A stretch of 64,000 nt of DNA from Panax quinquefolius (GCA_020205615.1 CM035171.1:7271399-7335398); one strand, 5' to 3'. Positions 11,616 through 24,863 are shown, counted from the stretch's first letter. Notes: generated from the sequence alone by a model not told the origin. Translations and numbers: made by a program.

Positions 11616-12095
11616 GATGTGATGAGACCAGGCACCAAGTTGGCGATAAAAATGGTCTCATACATACAACTGCAAAAGCTTGATGTTTGCTTCCCCGGAG
11701 GACTAGTCCTTGTCACTTTAACACCTACAATCCAACAAAATCCTGTGAATTTGATTATACATTCCGATCTATTCCTATTCCTATTTGTCTATTCCTACAC
11801 AGTAGTAAAAAGCAAGTACTATTTCTGTCGTTGTAATTGCCTGCTCATTTCTACATGCAATTCATGATACAGAATTAATTTTAGCAACTTATTCAGATTC
11901 AGAATTGAATCTTCGGTACTTAACGTCCATTATTAGAAAATTGGAAACAAATTAAAGGAAGGGTTGGGATTGACTCATATTTCTGCGACCAATGATCACT
12001 ACGACCATTCTTAATGTATTGGGCTTCATGTGTTTGGGTTCATGTTATAGCTAGAATTTTTCTAATTACTATAAAAAAACATTGTTTGATATGTG
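10843..12095. other. AT-rich spacer with a (TA)n tract
   Basis: A (TA)n run lies at 11551-11612 and a short one near 11360-11376. An open frame across the longer run exists but its product is mostly microsatellite translation, and I do not recognise the rest. No gene is supported. Confidence 0.55.
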
Positions 12096-13062
12096 CAGGG
12101 GCGGATATAGAAATTTTTTTCAGCAGAGACGTATTTTAACAAAAAAATTTGTTCAAGTTAAATAAAAAAATTTGAACTAATCATAATAATGTTTACAAAT
12201 TGCAATAAATATTCATAATCCTAACTAAAAAATAAATTTCAAATAAAAAACATTTAGATATAATTTAGAAACATACTTTGGTTACTTGTCATAGTTCAAT
12301 TTAAATTATTTCTCAAATACTCCGTCTCAAACCAAATATGCTTTCTATATTCAAATAAAACCATGAATTAATTTCAAAGTATAAACTAGTTTTGGTTCAA
12401 ATAAGTTTTACTTTAAATAAGTTTTACTTGAAATAAAAAAAATAAACTATCCAAAATTTATACTCAGAACATCAAAAATTATACATTGTCCATTAATTAG
12501 TTAGATTGAAGGAAGTAAAATGATTATAACAACTAGAAATGACCGATGACGGGTTACTAAAGGTTCATAATCATTTTTTATTTTTTATTTCCCATTTTTA
12601 TAAGGCAAAATCATTGTAAGCTATCACAATAAAAAACAAAAATTATTCAACAAAAATAATCCCATTAATTTTCAATTGAAGATCAAACAACACAAAAACA
12701 AAAACTCAATCAGACCAAACAAAAAGTAACCACATTCAACTAAATCAATAACAATCCAAAAAAAAAAAAATCAAACTTGAATTAAACATTCCCTCACAAT
12801 TCATACGCTTACATTCAAAACAAAAAATTATACAAAAAATACTTATAAGATTTCACCTAACTTTAAAATAAGAAGATTTTTGTACTTGTATTTAGAATTG
12901 GTTTATGAATTTTTTTTTTTACCCCCCTCCAAATTTAACTCTTCCATTAATCTGTCCTCTTGAATTTATTAATTTACATATATGCACTACCACTATACCT
13001 ATATAAAAGAAAATTCAGTAGGGGCAGCTCCCTATGCTGCCCCCAATACAGATTTGCCACTG
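12096..13062. mobile_element. hAT-like non-autonomous element, 967 bp
   Basis: The left end starts CAGGGGCGGATATAG at 12096. The right end, read inverted from 13062, starts CAGTGGCAAATCTGTATTGG. The shared CAG-GGC--AT terminus is the pattern of many plant hAT-derived elements. The eight bases outside each end (12088-12095 GATATGTG and 13063-13070 GGTGTGTG) agree at six positions, fitting an 8-bp hAT target duplication with two mutations. The interior is AT-rich and non-coding. Near the right end a short GGGGCAGC/GCTGCCCC inverted repeat is present. Confidence 0.75.
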
Positions 13063-13322
13063 GGTGTGTGAATTATTATAAAATATTATTTTTCTGTCTT
13101 TCATATAATATTTGTGTAATTATAATATTATTCATTCTTAAATTCTAAATTCTAGAATAACGAAATCCGAATCCTTTGAACTCGATATCTTTTGTTTTAT
13201 TTTCATCATGGTGCATGATTTACGATCTTAATATTAAGAAAGAGACACATCTATTATTTGTACGTATACTAGTATTAGTTGTATATGATTCAATTCGAGA
13301 ATGACTTCAAATCCGACAACCT

Positions 13323-13357
<35 letters not shown>

Positions 13358-14238
13358 TTGTAGTTTTACGTGTGCATCTTTCACATCATAAATACATTAC
13401 CTCCATGCATTAGCTTATATGAGAAAGATCCCTACATGCAAGGTAACATTTGAAGATCTAGCTAGCTAGCTAGTATTTTGCATAACAATCCCGTTAATTA
13501 GCAACTGATGTTTGTCAAATCAAAAAAATTTCTCTCTTCTAAAATATATATTTTTATTTCTATTAATTTTTATTTTTTAAAATTAAAGATATATATACAT
13601 ATATTTAATTTTGGGATTCCATCCACGTATTAGGTTGTTAGGGAAGAACTTTTTATTTTTTAATGGTATTACAACCTTATGTCTAGGCCCTTGTGTAAAT
13701 TTTATTTTTTATAATTTTCACAGTACATGTGGTAATTTGGTAAAAATAATTCTTCAACAACCGATTGTTGTGGATGAAATCCCTTTAACTTTAACAATAT
13801 ATAAAACTCCTAACATGTCATTAGTTACTAGTATTCTTGGTTTGGTTGATGAGTACTATCATGTCACAACTAGTATATATACAAGGGCGGACTTATGTTT
13901 GGGCAACAAAGGTGCCTATGTTTTAATTTTTTTTTATGGGTATAGGGGAGGGGCAGATATATAATTTAATAAATTTAAAGGGGACAAATTAATTGAAAAG
14001 TTATACTTAGAGGAGGCAAAAAATATTTATTTTACTCGTAATTTTAAAATTTAAATGAATCTATTTTGTAGCTTTCATTTGAATTGCAAATCTGTTAATC
14101 TACTTTCCGTCTACTGATGAAGAAATTAGACACATATATTTTATATTAAAATATTTTAAGTTTACTTCAAAAATTTAAAATTGAGGAGAATATATTTTAT
14201 TGTTCCAAAGATGAAGTAGTTTTAGATGAAATGTACAA
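13063..14238. other. AT-rich spacer with a second hAT-like end
   Basis: A (TA)n tract lies at 13327-13354. At 13882 the sequence CAAGGGCGGACTTATG resembles another hAT-like terminus, but no convincing opposite end or 8-bp duplication was found, so it may be a truncated copy. The open frame at 13611-13964 is AT-driven and unrecognised. Confidence 0.4.
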
Positions 14239-14501
14239 CTCCCTCCGTCCCCATAAAAGATGGCTAAATGTATAATTTTTTTTGTTTCAAAAAAGGTGAG
14301 ATAAAATATATAAAGTGAATGGTAATATGTTATTTAGTGGGGTTTATTAATATAAAAAAATAAAAGTATTCATCACTTTATGTAATCTTGTGGAACCGGC
14401 CACCAAGGATAAATTTAGAACTTTTTTATTTTATTTTCTCTACTTTTATTTTTTTTAATATGTGTGCAAATTGTATTTTGTTCATCTTTTTCGAAACGGA
14501 G
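14239..14501. mobile_element. Stowaway-like MITE, left part, split by the 29-kb nested insertion
   Basis: The element starts CTCCCTCCGTCCCC at 14239, the classic Stowaway terminus. It is interrupted after CGGAG at 14501. Its last bases reappear at 43585-43595 as CGGAGAGAGTA. Rejoined, the right terminus reads CGAAACGGAGAGAG followed by TA, the imperfect inverse of the left terminus. The expected left TA is not preserved exactly. Confidence 0.85.
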
Positions 14502-15224
14502 TGTGAGACCCCAGATTTTATCAATAAAGATTTAAATTTTGTCGAAATAATTTTTTAATATTATGGTGTGAATTTGAGATAATATTATAGTTGTGGGTAG
14601 TATTTATAAATTTTGTAAAAGTATCACAGTGGTTATATTATATTCGATTGGTGGGGGAATATTCGGTTTAGCGGGGAATATTAAATACAACAGCTCAATC
14701 ATTGGTGGACCCTAGCGACATTATTATCGGATTGAAAAAACGACAAAAATATTTTATTAAAATAACGGCGGAAGTTTTCTGGTTGATCTTTGTTGAACTA
14801 CTTTCATTAGTAAAAGTAAATGCGATGTCGTGTGGTTGCATAAGTAGCACGTATTATTGATTATTGATCTTATGTGAGGTCACTTCGGTTTGATTAATTA
14901 TTGTCGATTAATAATATGAATTATTATAGCGATAATGACGTTTTATTTTTATTACATATTATTAACGTAATAAAACAAAAACATCTTTTATATAAAATGA
15001 ATCTTTTATTAAAGTTATTACATAAATAGAATATATTATATTTTATTATGCGTAGTGTTGCGTAGTGTTTTGCGTAGTGTTGCGTAGTGTTTGCGTAGTA
15101 AAATATTTTATATAAATAGAATATATGATATTTTATTTAAAAGATTTTGCTTTAAATATGGATGGTCGATTAAAGTTAATCAATCCGGACCGTTCATGGA
15201 TTAATTACTATGCATTCTATTTTC

Positions 15225-15234
15225 CTATAAATAG
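15225..15234 (+). promoter_or_regulatory. TATA box of the element A 5' LTR
   Basis: CTATAAATAG is followed within about 55 bases by a purine-rich AGAGAGAAATTATAG leader repeated three times. The same arrangement recurs in the related plus-strand LTRs at 37918, 45200, 54135 and 62341. This marks the probable U3/R boundary just downstream. Confidence 0.75.
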
Positions 15235-15419
15235 AAGCTCATTCCTTCATTATTTTCTTTACAATTCAATTGAAACTACAGAGAGAAATTATAGAGAGAA
15301 GCTATAGAGAGAAAATCTATAGAGAGAAAGAAGAAGAGTATTACGGTACTTCACTACTTTGATATCCGAGTGTCTTTTTACGGTAAGGGATATTATTCTT
15401 TTGTATTCAAAAGAGAACT

Positions 15420-15770
15420 TACATTATTCCATTTCTTTATTATTACATTGGAATAACTTTTGTATAATGGTTTACCCTATACTTGGTGACATTCTTCTAT
15501 TATTACATTGGAACATCCTGCTGCATGTGTTTTACACCGACCTGGTTCCGTCTTTATTATTATTACATTTGGAATATCACATGCGTGTGTTTTACACGAC
15601 ACTGGTTCCATTTTATTATTATTCCGCCTTTTATTATTACGTTTAATATCACATGCATCTATATCTGTTTGGACTGGTTCCATCATTTATTATTCGCATT
15701 TATTATTACATTTGGAACATCCTCGTCGATTTGAATTTCACGACTGGTTCCGTTATTATTATTACATTGG
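15420..15770 (+). repeat. 75-90 bp tandem array inside the A LTR
   Basis: Units run TTATTATTACATTGGAA, CATGTGTTTTACAC and CTGGTTCC, repeated about five times with indels. The same array occurs in every A- or E-type LTR of the window (38125-38475, 45375-45715, 54300-54575, 62540-62965) with varying unit number. Confidence 0.85.
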
Positions 15771-16534
15771 AATAACTCCTTTTTGTGCGATCTATCGCAT
15801 GCGTGGTGATTTCTTTTGTTATTCCATTCTTTATTATACCCAAATTGGTTAAAACTTTGACTTATACTCCATGAAATTAGTAGAATATCCTTGATATTTC
15901 GCTTTCATCCAAGATCTTTTCATGAAAATATTCTTACGATCATTCTTGAATTTTACTCTCTACAAAACAAAGATGTCATGTTGACAATTTGGGCGTTAAT
16001 AATTCTTGGATAAATTAATTCTTGAACTTGTTTATTGAATTATTATGTCATTGACATCATCCTCATGTTATATTATGTTGAAAGTCATCTTTGGCTTACG
16101 TGCGTAGATGGACTTAGTATGATTATGACCGAGGGGATCATTCGGTATAATCATGACTGTTATAAATGATGTGATAAAAGTCCTCAGTGGGCTGTAAAGC
16201 ATTGATGAATAGTTTTTGGTATGATTATGACCAGAGTTTATTCGGTATAGTCATGACCATTGATGATTTAATGAAAATTCTTGACCGTGGTACAGGGATG
16301 ATTAGATGTGGTGGAATATTTATTAAAGCTGAGTCTCATTATAACGAAGGATGAAAAACCTTTTAAATCATAAAAGATAATAGACTTTATTTTCTACTTG
16401 ACTCTTTTAATGGATTGCATATTCCGCTGCAGTTAAACTTGATGTTTGTTATATTGTATCAGTTTAACACTATTGAAGGCTAATAATAATTTATTATGCA
16501 TTATCTTAGTCATAATATTTCTTACTGGGCTAGT

Positions 16535-18166
16535 TGTAACAACCCCAAAATAGGTCCATTCCATCCAACCCATTCTGAGTCGCCAAATACATGGTACAGA
16601 AAAACAACAACAACTTTATTACAACAATTGTGAATGCAAAATACAACAACACATATCTTTGTGAGTTTGGATACAAATATATACCAACCAGATGTACGTC
16701 CCAATGACACCTTACATAAAGGTATAGTCAAAAACCGCATTTTAGAAATTAGAATCTTTGGGAAGTGCTCAAGGAAACCTTCGTCATACTGGAGGCCATG
16801 CTTTTAGGTTATGGTAGATATCATATAGCCCACGAATTATCCTTGGTTGACCTAATAGACCCCAAAGAAAAACAAGAAGATTACTATCATATTCTTCCCA
16901 ATGGCGAGTCTTCTCTTGACATATCATTATCTTCACCGTCTCTAATTTGGTATTATACTCCAAACAAACACCAAGATTATATAGTAGTGCTTGTAAATAT
17001 ACTCGAAAGTGGATGAAACCTGACCATGTCTTATGATAACACGAGTTTGTATGTCATTAGACATCTTGTATGATAGTGACAAAACACCTTTCCAAAGTTG
17101 GGTTAACTTCACCCTATTTAATTCACCAAAAATAACTATTAAATGATGTATAAAATACAACACACTAAAGCCCTCAATAAAATTATTTTCATACTCTTTG
17201 GGAGAACCTCAACAACTATAGACCACCGTTCTATTCCTTGTTATCCCCGGCCAACCCACTACACACTTTTATTACACGAAAGGAATTGTGAAACAAAAGG
17301 GTGAAACAACTAAATTTCGATAAAGAATATTATGACTAAAGATAAATAAATTATCAATAGTCTTCATCGGTAATGAATCGTAGATTTAGAACATATGGTA
17401 GATGATAAAACTTTTCAACCATAGTTGCAAAATGAACGAAAGCGATCCATTAAAAGAGTCAAATAGACTATAAAGTCTATTGTCTTACTCCACGTTAAAA
17501 GTCCACCAACAATATTTTATCCTGTAACATCAATCAACGGTTCCTTTCCACAATCATATGAATAACTCATAATCATAATTGTGATTCTAAATTCCTCTTC
17601 TCATCCGGAATGAAGATAATTTTCATCACTGTCTTTACCCAAACATCAAATATCATGGTTATACCAAATCACGGTTCCTGTTCATAATCATACTAATAAA
17701 TTCATCTTTACACTACGGGTCAAAGATATTCATCAACAGATTTCATCTTTACACTACAATTAAAAGATATTCAACAACAGTCATCTTTGCATTACGAGCC
17801 AAAGATATTCATCAATAATTCATCTTTTGCCTACAAAGCTAAAGATATTCAACAACAATGTCATCTTTGCATTACGAGCCAAAGATATTCATCAATAATT
17901 CATCTTTGCTGCACTACAAAGCAAAAGATATTCAACAACAGTCATCTTTGCATTCACGAGCCAAAGATATTCATATATCAACGAAATACATAATCATTTC
18001 AGAAGTTATATAACAATAATTATAACCATGTTGATCAATTCACCTTTGCACTTAAGCTAAAAATATTCAATTGTAAATTCAATGGTCATGATCATACCAG
18101 TCAACAATTCAACTTTTGCACTACTGGCCAAAAAGAACCTATGGTCACGATCATACCAATAATCTA
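16535..18166 (-). repeat. Element B 3' LTR, surviving terminal part
   Basis: This part is colinear with 28125-29825 of the B 5' LTR. It stops at AATAATCTA (18166), where element D begins TGTGACGACCCC. The rest of this LTR is missing as a separate block and is probably fused into D's right LTR. Confidence 0.88.
17700..17980 (-). repeat. 39-bp minisatellite, alternating subunits
   Basis: Units pair CATCTTTGCATTACGAGCC-AAAGATATTCATCAATAATT with CATCTTTGCACTACAAAGC-TAAAGATATTCAACAACAGT, giving a 78-bp higher-order unit. The same array occurs in the B 5' LTR (29290-29640) and in solo LTR C (42060-42495). Confidence 0.9.
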
Positions 18167-20931
18167 TGTGACGACCCCAAAATAGGTATACACAACACCC
18201 ATTCTGAGTCGCCAAATACATGGTACAAGAAGCAAACTACAACTTCAATAATACAAATGTCGTGTGAAATACTGACGGTATATCTTAATGAGTTTAAATA
18301 TAATATTGTCTTCTGAACAATATCCACACGCAAATAAATCCCCATCATATTTATTGATACATCATTTTACAAAATGGTGAGGACTACTAAACAACTCTCT
18401 CTAAAACCTTCATTCCATACCCGACTAAGACTCGCTACATTCTCGCCTCACGAGAAGAAGAATGGAACAACAAGGAAAAGGGTGAGCTCAACTAGCCCGA
18501 TAAAGAATACTATGACTAAGATAATATACAACAAATTATCGTTAGTCTCCAACAGGAAAAAAATCGATAGAATCTGATGAAAACAAGTTTCGGATCAATA
18601 TTCGCAATGAAATAATAATTCATAGAAGAGTTACATAGAGAATGAAATCTACTATAATCTATGAATTTAACGATCCATCATCAATATTTTATCCTGTAAC
18701 ATCAATCAATATTCATCTCAAATCAAATATTCATCTTTGCACTACAAATTCAAAGATATTCATCAATCGGTCATGTTCATCTCAACACTGCTCATCTTTG
18801 CACTAAAGGCCAAAGATATTCATCGATCGATCATGTTCATTTAAACACCGCTCATCTTTGCACTACTGAGGCCCAAAGATATTCTTGAAAATCATTCATC
18901 TTTGCACTACGGCCAAAGATATTCTTCAGAATCATTCATCTTTGCACTACTGGGCCAAAGATATTCAATAATATCATCATTTAAGGTAGAGGATGATGAA
19001 AAATATTTTTAAAGAACGAATCCAAAGAAACAAAATGACAAGGATTAAGGATTAAGGATTCAACTTTGTTTTATCCATGTCCAACAATACCTCAAAAATA
19101 ATCATAGTGGTGTAAAATTCAAGAATGATCAAAACATGGATACATCAAAGCTAGTATCCAAAATAGATATTTTGAGACGAAAAGAAGAAATTTTATTTTT
19201 TCGATGAATAGTGCAGTTATATAATCGTGAATAGTCAAGTATCGTGAATAATCTCAGATACGTGAATTGTAACTCACACCAAAAGATAAAAATTCCACAA
19301 AAAAACATTTTCACGCTTCGTGAATAGTACTTTCGTGAATAGTAACTCGTGAATAGTAACTCATGAATAGTAACTCATGAATAGTAACTCGTGAATAAGA
19401 ACTCATGAATAAGTAACCCCTGATACATGAAAAAGTTCCAAATTTGATAAAAACCTCGGATCGACATTTCAAAGATAATGATATTGAAGAAATAATATCA
19501 TTACTGAAAAAAATAATATCCCTTACCTCAAAGAATCGAGACTTCGGAAGGAAAGGTCGGAAGTGATCTTGAATGAAACTTGTCTTTGAATAATGAACTC
19601 TCAAAGTATCTAAATACTCATAAAATACGCTCGATAATATAGAGAGAAAGAGAAAACTTTGTTTCGGTGTGATTTTCAATTCTAACTTAGCCTTCTATTT
19701 ATAGGAAAATGTTAGCCAAAAAGCGAGACTTCGACTTCGCTACTGATGGCTTTACTCGCTACTATTGCCACCCACCACATTTGAAATAAAATTCAGCACA
19801 TTTCTTCACCAACCACAAGTGGGGCCCACTCAATTCTAGAATTTTCCACCAAAATCAATTATAAACCTAATTTTCTAATCCGCGCCTCTTAAAATTCACA
19901 ACAAATCATTCGTGCATTTTTAACGGTTCAAAATTTGTGGACATATACTCAACTTATGTATGTATAACATACCCAAAATTACCACAATCCAACGGTTGGG
20001 ATTAAAAATTATAACTCACATAATACATCGTAAAAATACTTGATTTGATTTTTAATACCTCCAATCCGACAAAATACAAATAAAACATCTCAAAGATTAA
20101 TTCCTTCATTAATAACCACATAAATAAATCCATCATTTATATTCATATAAAATAAATATTTCCTTATCATATGAATCAATAATTAATTATTCACAAATAA
20201 TATTACGAATCACATTTATAATGACAACCAGTACGCTCCCGGAAAGAGGGGCTTTCCATAAGGATCTCTCCTCTTCTTGGCGCCAAGCAATTAGGTGACC
20301 AAACCACTCCTTAGATGTAACTTTCTAGACATTGCCAATAATGTTATCTAATAATATTATTCAAATAATATGAATTATTGATCCGATAATGAGAAATCTT
20401 TGTGCAATGGACAATTATTGAACAACAATAATATAAAATATCAACGCAACAATTATTGAATCAATATTGAATAAAGAATTACTGTGAAAAATTATTGAGT
20501 AGTGCCATCTTACGTAAGGATCAATAATTCAACAATATCATGCGATACCGGTAGTGTCATCTTTATGCAACCACGCGTATTCATCGTATTTTAACCAATT
20601 TGGTATTCCAACGATCTTAATTCAGTATAACTACGCCAAGTATTTTTAACCAACTTATATTTGTCGCTTTCTTCATCCAATCGCTTTTTCGTTATGGGGC
20701 CCACATTTATGGTCATATTGGCCGTAATTTAATATTCCCCAAAGCGATATGAATATTCCACACGACAAAAACGAATATTCCCAACAAAAATGAATATTTT
20801 ATAACCACTTGCTTATTTTGAAATATTTATGTATTTAACCCTTAACTATCCACATTAATCAAATCAACCTTTACTATTTCAAAATAATAAATAAAGGAAA
20901 TTCCTTTTATTTAAAAAATTTGAGGTCTTCA
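18167..20931 (-). repeat. Element D 3' LTR
   Basis: It begins TGTGACGACCCC on the plus strand and ends GAGGTCTTCA, 2765 bases. It contains CATCTTTGCACTAC-GGCCAAAGATATTC repeats (18725-18975), a GTGAATAGTAACTC array (19201-19415) and an inverted TATA box (19693-19705). Confidence 0.88.
19201..19415 (-). repeat. 14-15 bp GTGAATAGTAACTC array
   Basis: Short tandem units with single-base variation lie just upstream of the LTR TATA box. Equivalent arrays occur at 25915-26120, 30825-31045, 60725-60930 and, on the other strand, 39563-39710. Confidence 0.9.
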
Positions 20932-20944
20932 ACCTCCCTCCTTA
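20932..20944 (-). other. Polypurine tract of element D
   Basis: On the minus strand a CATAAGGAGGGAGGT sequence directly precedes the 3' LTR. It is preceded by codons reading FEDEI, the usual C-terminal end of gypsy pol. Confidence 0.8.
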
Positions 20945-20949
20945 TGAAA

Positions 20950-23900
20950 TTTCGTCCTCGAAATTGACGTCACGTACTGGTGTTTGAAAAGATGAGGATA
21001 CCTCGCTTTCATTTCCGTTTCAATTCCCGGTCATTTCCTCTATAGCATGATTCCTCCACAAAACTTTAACTTGTGGTATGACCTTTCTGCTGCGTAGGAC
21101 ATGCTCCTTCCTATCCAAAATCTTGACGGTATTACCTCCTCATACGTTAAGTCTTGGCTATCTCGTGCAGTTCTAACGCAATAATGTGGTTCGTCGTCCA
21201 CATCGATCGTGAAAAACGTTATGAACACGCGTCATACTTGGCGGTAAAAGCGAGTCTATAGGCCACATTTCCTACTCGGTCAAGAATTTGAAATGGACCA
21301 ATAAATGCGTGGATTGAGCTTTCTCTCTTTCCAAATCTTGTAACTCCTTCCATGGAGCGACTCGTAATAATACATGATCCCCTACATTAAATTCCACGTC
21401 CTTTCGATGAAGATCCGAATAACTCTTTTATCGATCTTGTGTATCGTTTGTATCGTTGTTGAATCATTAGTCATATGCACTAACTCGGGTCCCAACAATG
21501 TTGCTTCACCCACCTCATCCCAACATATTGGAGAATCGACATTTTGTCCATATAATGCTTGAATGGAACCATGCCTATATTTGTTTAATAACTATTGTTG
21601 TATGAGAATTCCACCAATGGCAAGTACTTATCCCAACTTCCTTTGAAATCTAGGACACAGAGTTTTAATATATCTTCAAGAGTTTGAGTAGTCCTTTCTG
21701 ATTGCCCATCCGTTTGAGGATGGTATGTCAAACTGAATCTTAAATTCGTGCCCATAGCTTTCTAACCCAAAATCATGAAGTGAATCTTGGGTCACGATCT
21801 AAAACTATGGATACTGGCATGCCATGCAACTTCACAATCTCATTCACGTACATACGAGAAAGACGTTCAAGGGAATAAGTCTCTCGTATCGGTAAGAAAT
21901 GAGCAGACTTGGTTAATCTATCAACAATAACCCAAATCGCATCTATGCCTTGAGAAACCTTGGGAAGATTAGTAATGAAATTCAGGGTAATGTGTTCCCA
22001 CTTCCATTCCGGAATCTCAAGTGGTTGCAACGGACCTTTAGGTACAAGATGCTCCGCCTTTACACGTTGACAAGTTAAACATCTCGAGATAAACTACGCG
22101 ATCTCTCTCCTCATATTGCTCCACCAAAATGTATGTCGAAGATCATGATACATTTTAGTACTTCCTGGATGGATTGCAAATGGCGTATTGTGTGCCTCCA
22201 TCATAATCTTGTACTTCAAATCAGAGTCGTTAGGAACACAAAGTCTCGAGCGGACTCGAAGTATTCTTTCTTCATCAATTCTCGCTTCTGGAATAACTCC
22301 TTTTTGTATTTTCTTCTTCATACGCATCAGCTCCGGGTCGGTGGCTTGAGCAACCTTAACTTTTTCTATTAAAGTTGGCTCTGTCGTATACTTGACATCA
22401 TCGCTTTTCGTTCCCGCGATATGATCTTCTACTCAACGCGTCATTTACCACGCTTGCTTTTTCCAAGATGGTATGGTTAGAATATGTAAAATGAGTCGCT
22501 CTTGAGCTCTTGGAAAATCTTCTCGCATTCCTCGCTCCATACGAATTTTGTATCTTTTCGAGTCGGCTAAGTTAACGGAGTAGCGATTCAAGAAAATCCT
22601 TCCACGAATCTCCGATAATAACCAACTAAGCTTGAAAGCTACGTTATTTCGATTCTCGACTTAGGTTGCTCTCAATCGTGACTCATATCCCAACCTTGGA
22701 TAAAGACGTCACAATGACACCTATCGTTTACTATCGCATTTAATATGACGTCCCCTACGAGAGTCTCAAGCTTAGTGAATTCCACAAAGGAAGTCACAAG
22801 ATAAAGGCTCATGTACCAAATTCTATAGTTGAATTTTTAACTCCACGAAGTTCAATAGAGCCATTCGATATGAGATTTTAGAAATGAGTTTTGTCTGGGT
22901 TCAAATTCGATTCAAAATTTAATATCGGGCTTTGGGAGTAAGCGAAAAATTCTTGAAAAAATATCGGGAAAAATCAATAACAACAGAATATTATTCAAAT
23001 CGGCGTGTCTTTATTCAAATCCATAACATGGATTAAGAAAACTTGACATCCGTAATAAACGAATGACTTCATGGCTTGATATGAAAATGTTTGATTTCAA
23101 TGGTTTGATTGCTTGAATTGAATAACGGTTGCTTAGGAATATGAAAACTGACAACCTTACAAAAGCAATCAATTTGGCGTGATGAGTAGTTAACCTTAAA
23201 ATCACATCAAAAGCAAATATCTCTATAGAAATAAGGTTAACGGTGTAATGTGATAGTGCCAACTGAATCAAACAAGATTTCTAAACAACGAGATGTAATG
23301 AAAGTTTCTCTAACGGATTCTCCATAAATAGGTCAAAGTCTAATTTCTCCGTAGTCAAGTTCAAACGTTGGTATGAAAGCAAAGAGATAAAAGAATGGGT
23401 AGAACCCAGATCTAGTAAGGTATAAACTTCAGCAAGAATTTATAATTAACTAACTTGATGCTAACCGTTCGGGTTCTCGCATTTTGACCGGTCACGACAA
23501 ACGCCTTCCAAGAATCGTTGACTTTGACTTTTCTCGGACATCTTTTGAGTCACCATTCCTGCCGGGTGGGTTTCGATATCGTCTGAATCTCGAAAGCGAT
23601 ATGTCCTTCTTTTCCACAATTATAACATACCTTAAAGCTGTTATAGGCGGTTTGGTGATATGTCCCTCTTCCCGCATTTGTAACATACGACCGGTGGTCT
23701 TTCTCCTCCTTGGAACCAGTTTCTTCTTGGCGCCGACGTCTTCACATGGTCGTTGTTGAATCTCCTCTTTTAAAATCTCCTCCCTCTGACTCGCTTCTTC
23801 TATTTTCATGGCCACGATTACCACCGTAGTGGTTACCGCCTTTAATCGTATTCTTCTTTCTCCGCCCGGGTTATCGTTATTTTGTTGACTACTATCTTCT

Positions 23901-24686
23901 TGGTATGATCCTGGTTATGGTCCCTCGGTTGAACGTACTCGTTATCTCGCTTCTAACCGAGCCCAGAGCCAATTGACAACATCTGAATAGAGAAAAATTA
24001 TGAGAAATGAGATCTTGGCGTATCTTAGGGTTTCAAACCTCTCGAAAACATCCGCGTCATCGTTCCTCATTCTCCACCAAATGAGGTGCAAACTCGGATA
24101 ACTCCGCGAACTTACGCCTCGTCTTTGGGACACCGTCATGTTATTCTCGCTTCTAGTCTAATAAACTCCACTTCCTTCATATAGCGAATACTTTCGAGGA
24201 AGTACTTGTCATTGAACTGTTCAAACGTCTCCCATGACATCTTGAGTGCAATTGGATGGAGTACGCTTCACGATTCCACCGATGTCTGCCTTCGCCATCG
24301 CGGAACATAAAGGTAGCGAATGGAACCTTCGTTCTCCGTGCATCCCAAGACATCGAATATCTTGGTAATTTGTTTGACCCATGTTTCACCATGATCGGAT
24401 CGGGCTTTCCTTTAAATTCGCAGGTGGTCCCACTCTTTGAAGCTGCTTGGGTCAGTGACCACCCGTGAATTGCTATCATTTCCTCCTCAGTATTTTGAAC
24501 ACGAGTCTCCTCAAATGCGATTTTTGCATGAAATCGAAAAAGCTTCTAAACATCCCTCGTTCATCATCTCGCTCGGTGGTGTTATTCACGGGAGGTACAT
24601 TGCCGACTGTTGCATGTTCTCCTCGTTATTAAGTGCAGCATTTCCACGGTCTCATTTACTCCACTATTAATATTCTCGATTGACAT
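20950..24686 (-). pseudogene. Element D gag-pol polyprotein, decayed
   Basis: The reading starts at ATG 24686. Gag (to about 23480) has PRYSMSWDARR and FNDKYFLESIRYMKEVEFI-like segments and a CCHC knuckle near 23585-23690. Protease follows (about 23450-23020), with a DLGSTHSFIS motif near 23410 and FAFDVIL downstream. Only the first part of RT survives (22990-22840), then a foreign block (about 22660-22780), then the RT thumb/RNase H border (GYYRRFVEGFS near 22630). Integrase is the best kept. It has an HPGSTKMYHDLRHTFWW zinc domain in a frame at 22327-22094 and a core at 22030-21600. In the core the usual MDF is LNF, losing the first catalytic Asp, while LDRDPRFTS keeps the second. The C-terminus ends near 20950. 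Frameshifts, stops and the RT loss make it non-functional. Confidence 0.88.
22660..22780. repeat. Block shared between D pol and B internal region
   Basis: The stretch CAATCGTGACTCATATCCC... to CTACGAGAGTCTC resembles 27965-28070 (CAATCGTAACTCATGTCCC... CTACGGAGAGTC) with indels. It sits where D's RT palm domain should be. Confidence 0.65.
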
Positions 24687-24863
24687 TCTCAAATCATTGT
24701 CATAAAACAAGGGTTAATTAAGGAAATCAATATATCACATAATATCCCTAAATCTTGGCCAACTAACAAATAAGCTTAGGTAGGACACACTAATGGCGAA
24801 GGATTTACTTTCGTCTCTCCCTCCTAGTTTTATTCCCGATTTCCGCCAGAGATCATATCCTAA

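Larger units (their letters stand above)
14502..16534 (+). repeat. Element A 5' LTR, first part
   Basis: It starts TGTGAGACCCC and continues colinearly with the 3' LTR at 37168. It is cut after CTAGT (16530-16534) by element B and resumes at 32564. Contents include a (TGCGTAGTGTT)-type array near 15048-15105, a TATA box at 15225-15234, GAGAGAAA-rich leader sequence, and a 75-90 bp tandem array near 15480-15770. Confidence 0.93.

Noticed and set aside
11519..11716. Minus-strand peptide with TSPPGKQTSSFCSCMYET next to a (TA)n tract
   Set aside because: It looked briefly like a small secreted peptide, but there is no signal sequence, no conserved cysteine pattern and no start outside the microsatellite side.
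10128..11867. Open frames rich in Tyr-Ile or Ile-Tyr repeats
   Set aside because: They are translations of (TA)n microsatellites and have no homology-like segments outside them.
13882..14116. Second complete hAT-like element
   Set aside because: Only the left terminus is convincing. The possible right end CCGTCTACTG has no matching 8-bp duplication.
15359..15852. Overlapping open frames in the LTR tandem array
   Set aside because: The same frames appear with indels in each LTR copy and change phase, so they are not conserved coding sequence.
17700..17980. Regular repeat array resembling a CRISPR
   Set aside because: Repeats are contiguous and diverged, with no unique spacers, and lie inside a plant retrotransposon LTR.
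23484..24670. Plus-strand open frames over the D gag region
   Set aside because: They are antisense shadows of gag, whose minus-strand reading carries the Retrotrans_gag and CCHC motifs.
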